The notes beneath the pieces were generated by a model. The model was given only the letters and a program-made list of their open reading frames with translations. It was not told where the DNA came from and searched no databases. Below are positions 5,124 through 5,209 of a stretch of 5,209 bases of DNA, in pieces. Numbering within the stretch: position 1 is the first letter of the stretch; each line of letters opens with the position of its first letter. The stretch is from Clostridiales bacterium. Its GTDB lineage: Bacteria; Bacillota_A; Clostridia; Christensenellales; Borkfalkiaceae. The position numbers and the translations under genes are program-made. The DNA lies in assembly GCA_015055785.1 (NCBI GenBank), contig SVHQ01000132.1:1-5209 (forward strand), written 5' to 3'.

Positions 5124-5209
5124 TTACGCAAGGATATCGGCGATAATCTTGCCCATTTCCTCAAATTGCGCTTCCATTTCGCTTGCCAAACGGATTTGCG
5201 TACGGCAAC
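5124..5209 (-). CDS. Unidentified protein, C-terminal 27 residues (runs off right edge)
   Basis: On the minus strand an open frame enters from the right edge and ends in TAA at 5124-5126. Its end, EMEAQFEEMGKIIADILA, looks like an amphipathic, acidic C-terminal helix, and its stop lies 20 bases before the terminator hairpin at 5072-5103, as expected of a gene end. A second open frame exists in the same stretch but is tryptophan- and arginine-rich and less protein-like. The fragment is too short to name; I do not recognise the family. Confidence 0.55.
   Translation of the reverse strand, partial: CRTQIRLASEMEAQFEEMGKIIADILA

Noticed and set aside
5124..5209. C-terminal fragment as serine hydroxymethyltransferase (glyA)
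   Set aside because: The final helix looks loosely similar, but the expected TTRG region and the longer bacterial C-terminus are absent, so no name is justified.

Overview
The window looks like chromosomal DNA from a low-to-moderate GC member of the Bacillota, probably Clostridia-like. This is inferred from the AT-rich, A-tract-filled intergenic DNA, consensus sigma-A-type promoters, an encoded tRNA CCA end, a proofreading-deficient family A polymerase, a polA-coaE gene pair, and a TetR regulator divergent from a CDF metal exporter. No mobile element, CRISPR array or phage gene was seen.

Layout. Positions 1-3136 (minus strand) hold a two-gene unit: DNA polymerase I (polA, 490-3074) followed by the start of dephospho-CoA kinase (coaE, 409 to the left edge). 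polA is broken into two frames at a run of four G's (954-957, minus strand); restoring one base gives a normal 861-residue enzyme. The polA-coaE gap holds three exact 8-base half-sites of the ParB target parS and two mutually exclusive hairpins. Positions 3196-3375 (plus strand) carry tRNA-Leu(CAA) with its own strong promoter and intrinsic terminator. Positions 3376-3464 contain a hairpin element capped by a GAGA tetraloop, whose left edge is a 14-base inverted copy of the tRNA T-arm. Positions 3465-5069 are a metal-homeostasis module: a CDF exporter (minus) and a TetR-family regulator (plus), separated by 159 bases that hold overlapping promoters and a 10-bp-arm inverted repeat, the probable TetR operator. 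A hairpin terminator at 5072-5103 separates tetR from the 3' end of an unidentified minus-strand gene that runs off the right edge.

How the parts work together. polA and coaE are housekeeping genes from one promoter (3108-3136), which faces away from the tRNA promoter. The CDF/TetR pair is probably a self-contained switch: the regulator sits on one operator that blocks both its own promoter and that of the exporter until a ligand, likely a metal, releases it. The most notable items are the polA frameshift, the parS-like half-site cluster, the T-arm inverted copy with its hairpin, and the TetR/CDF operator. None amounts to a clearly new system on sequence alone.
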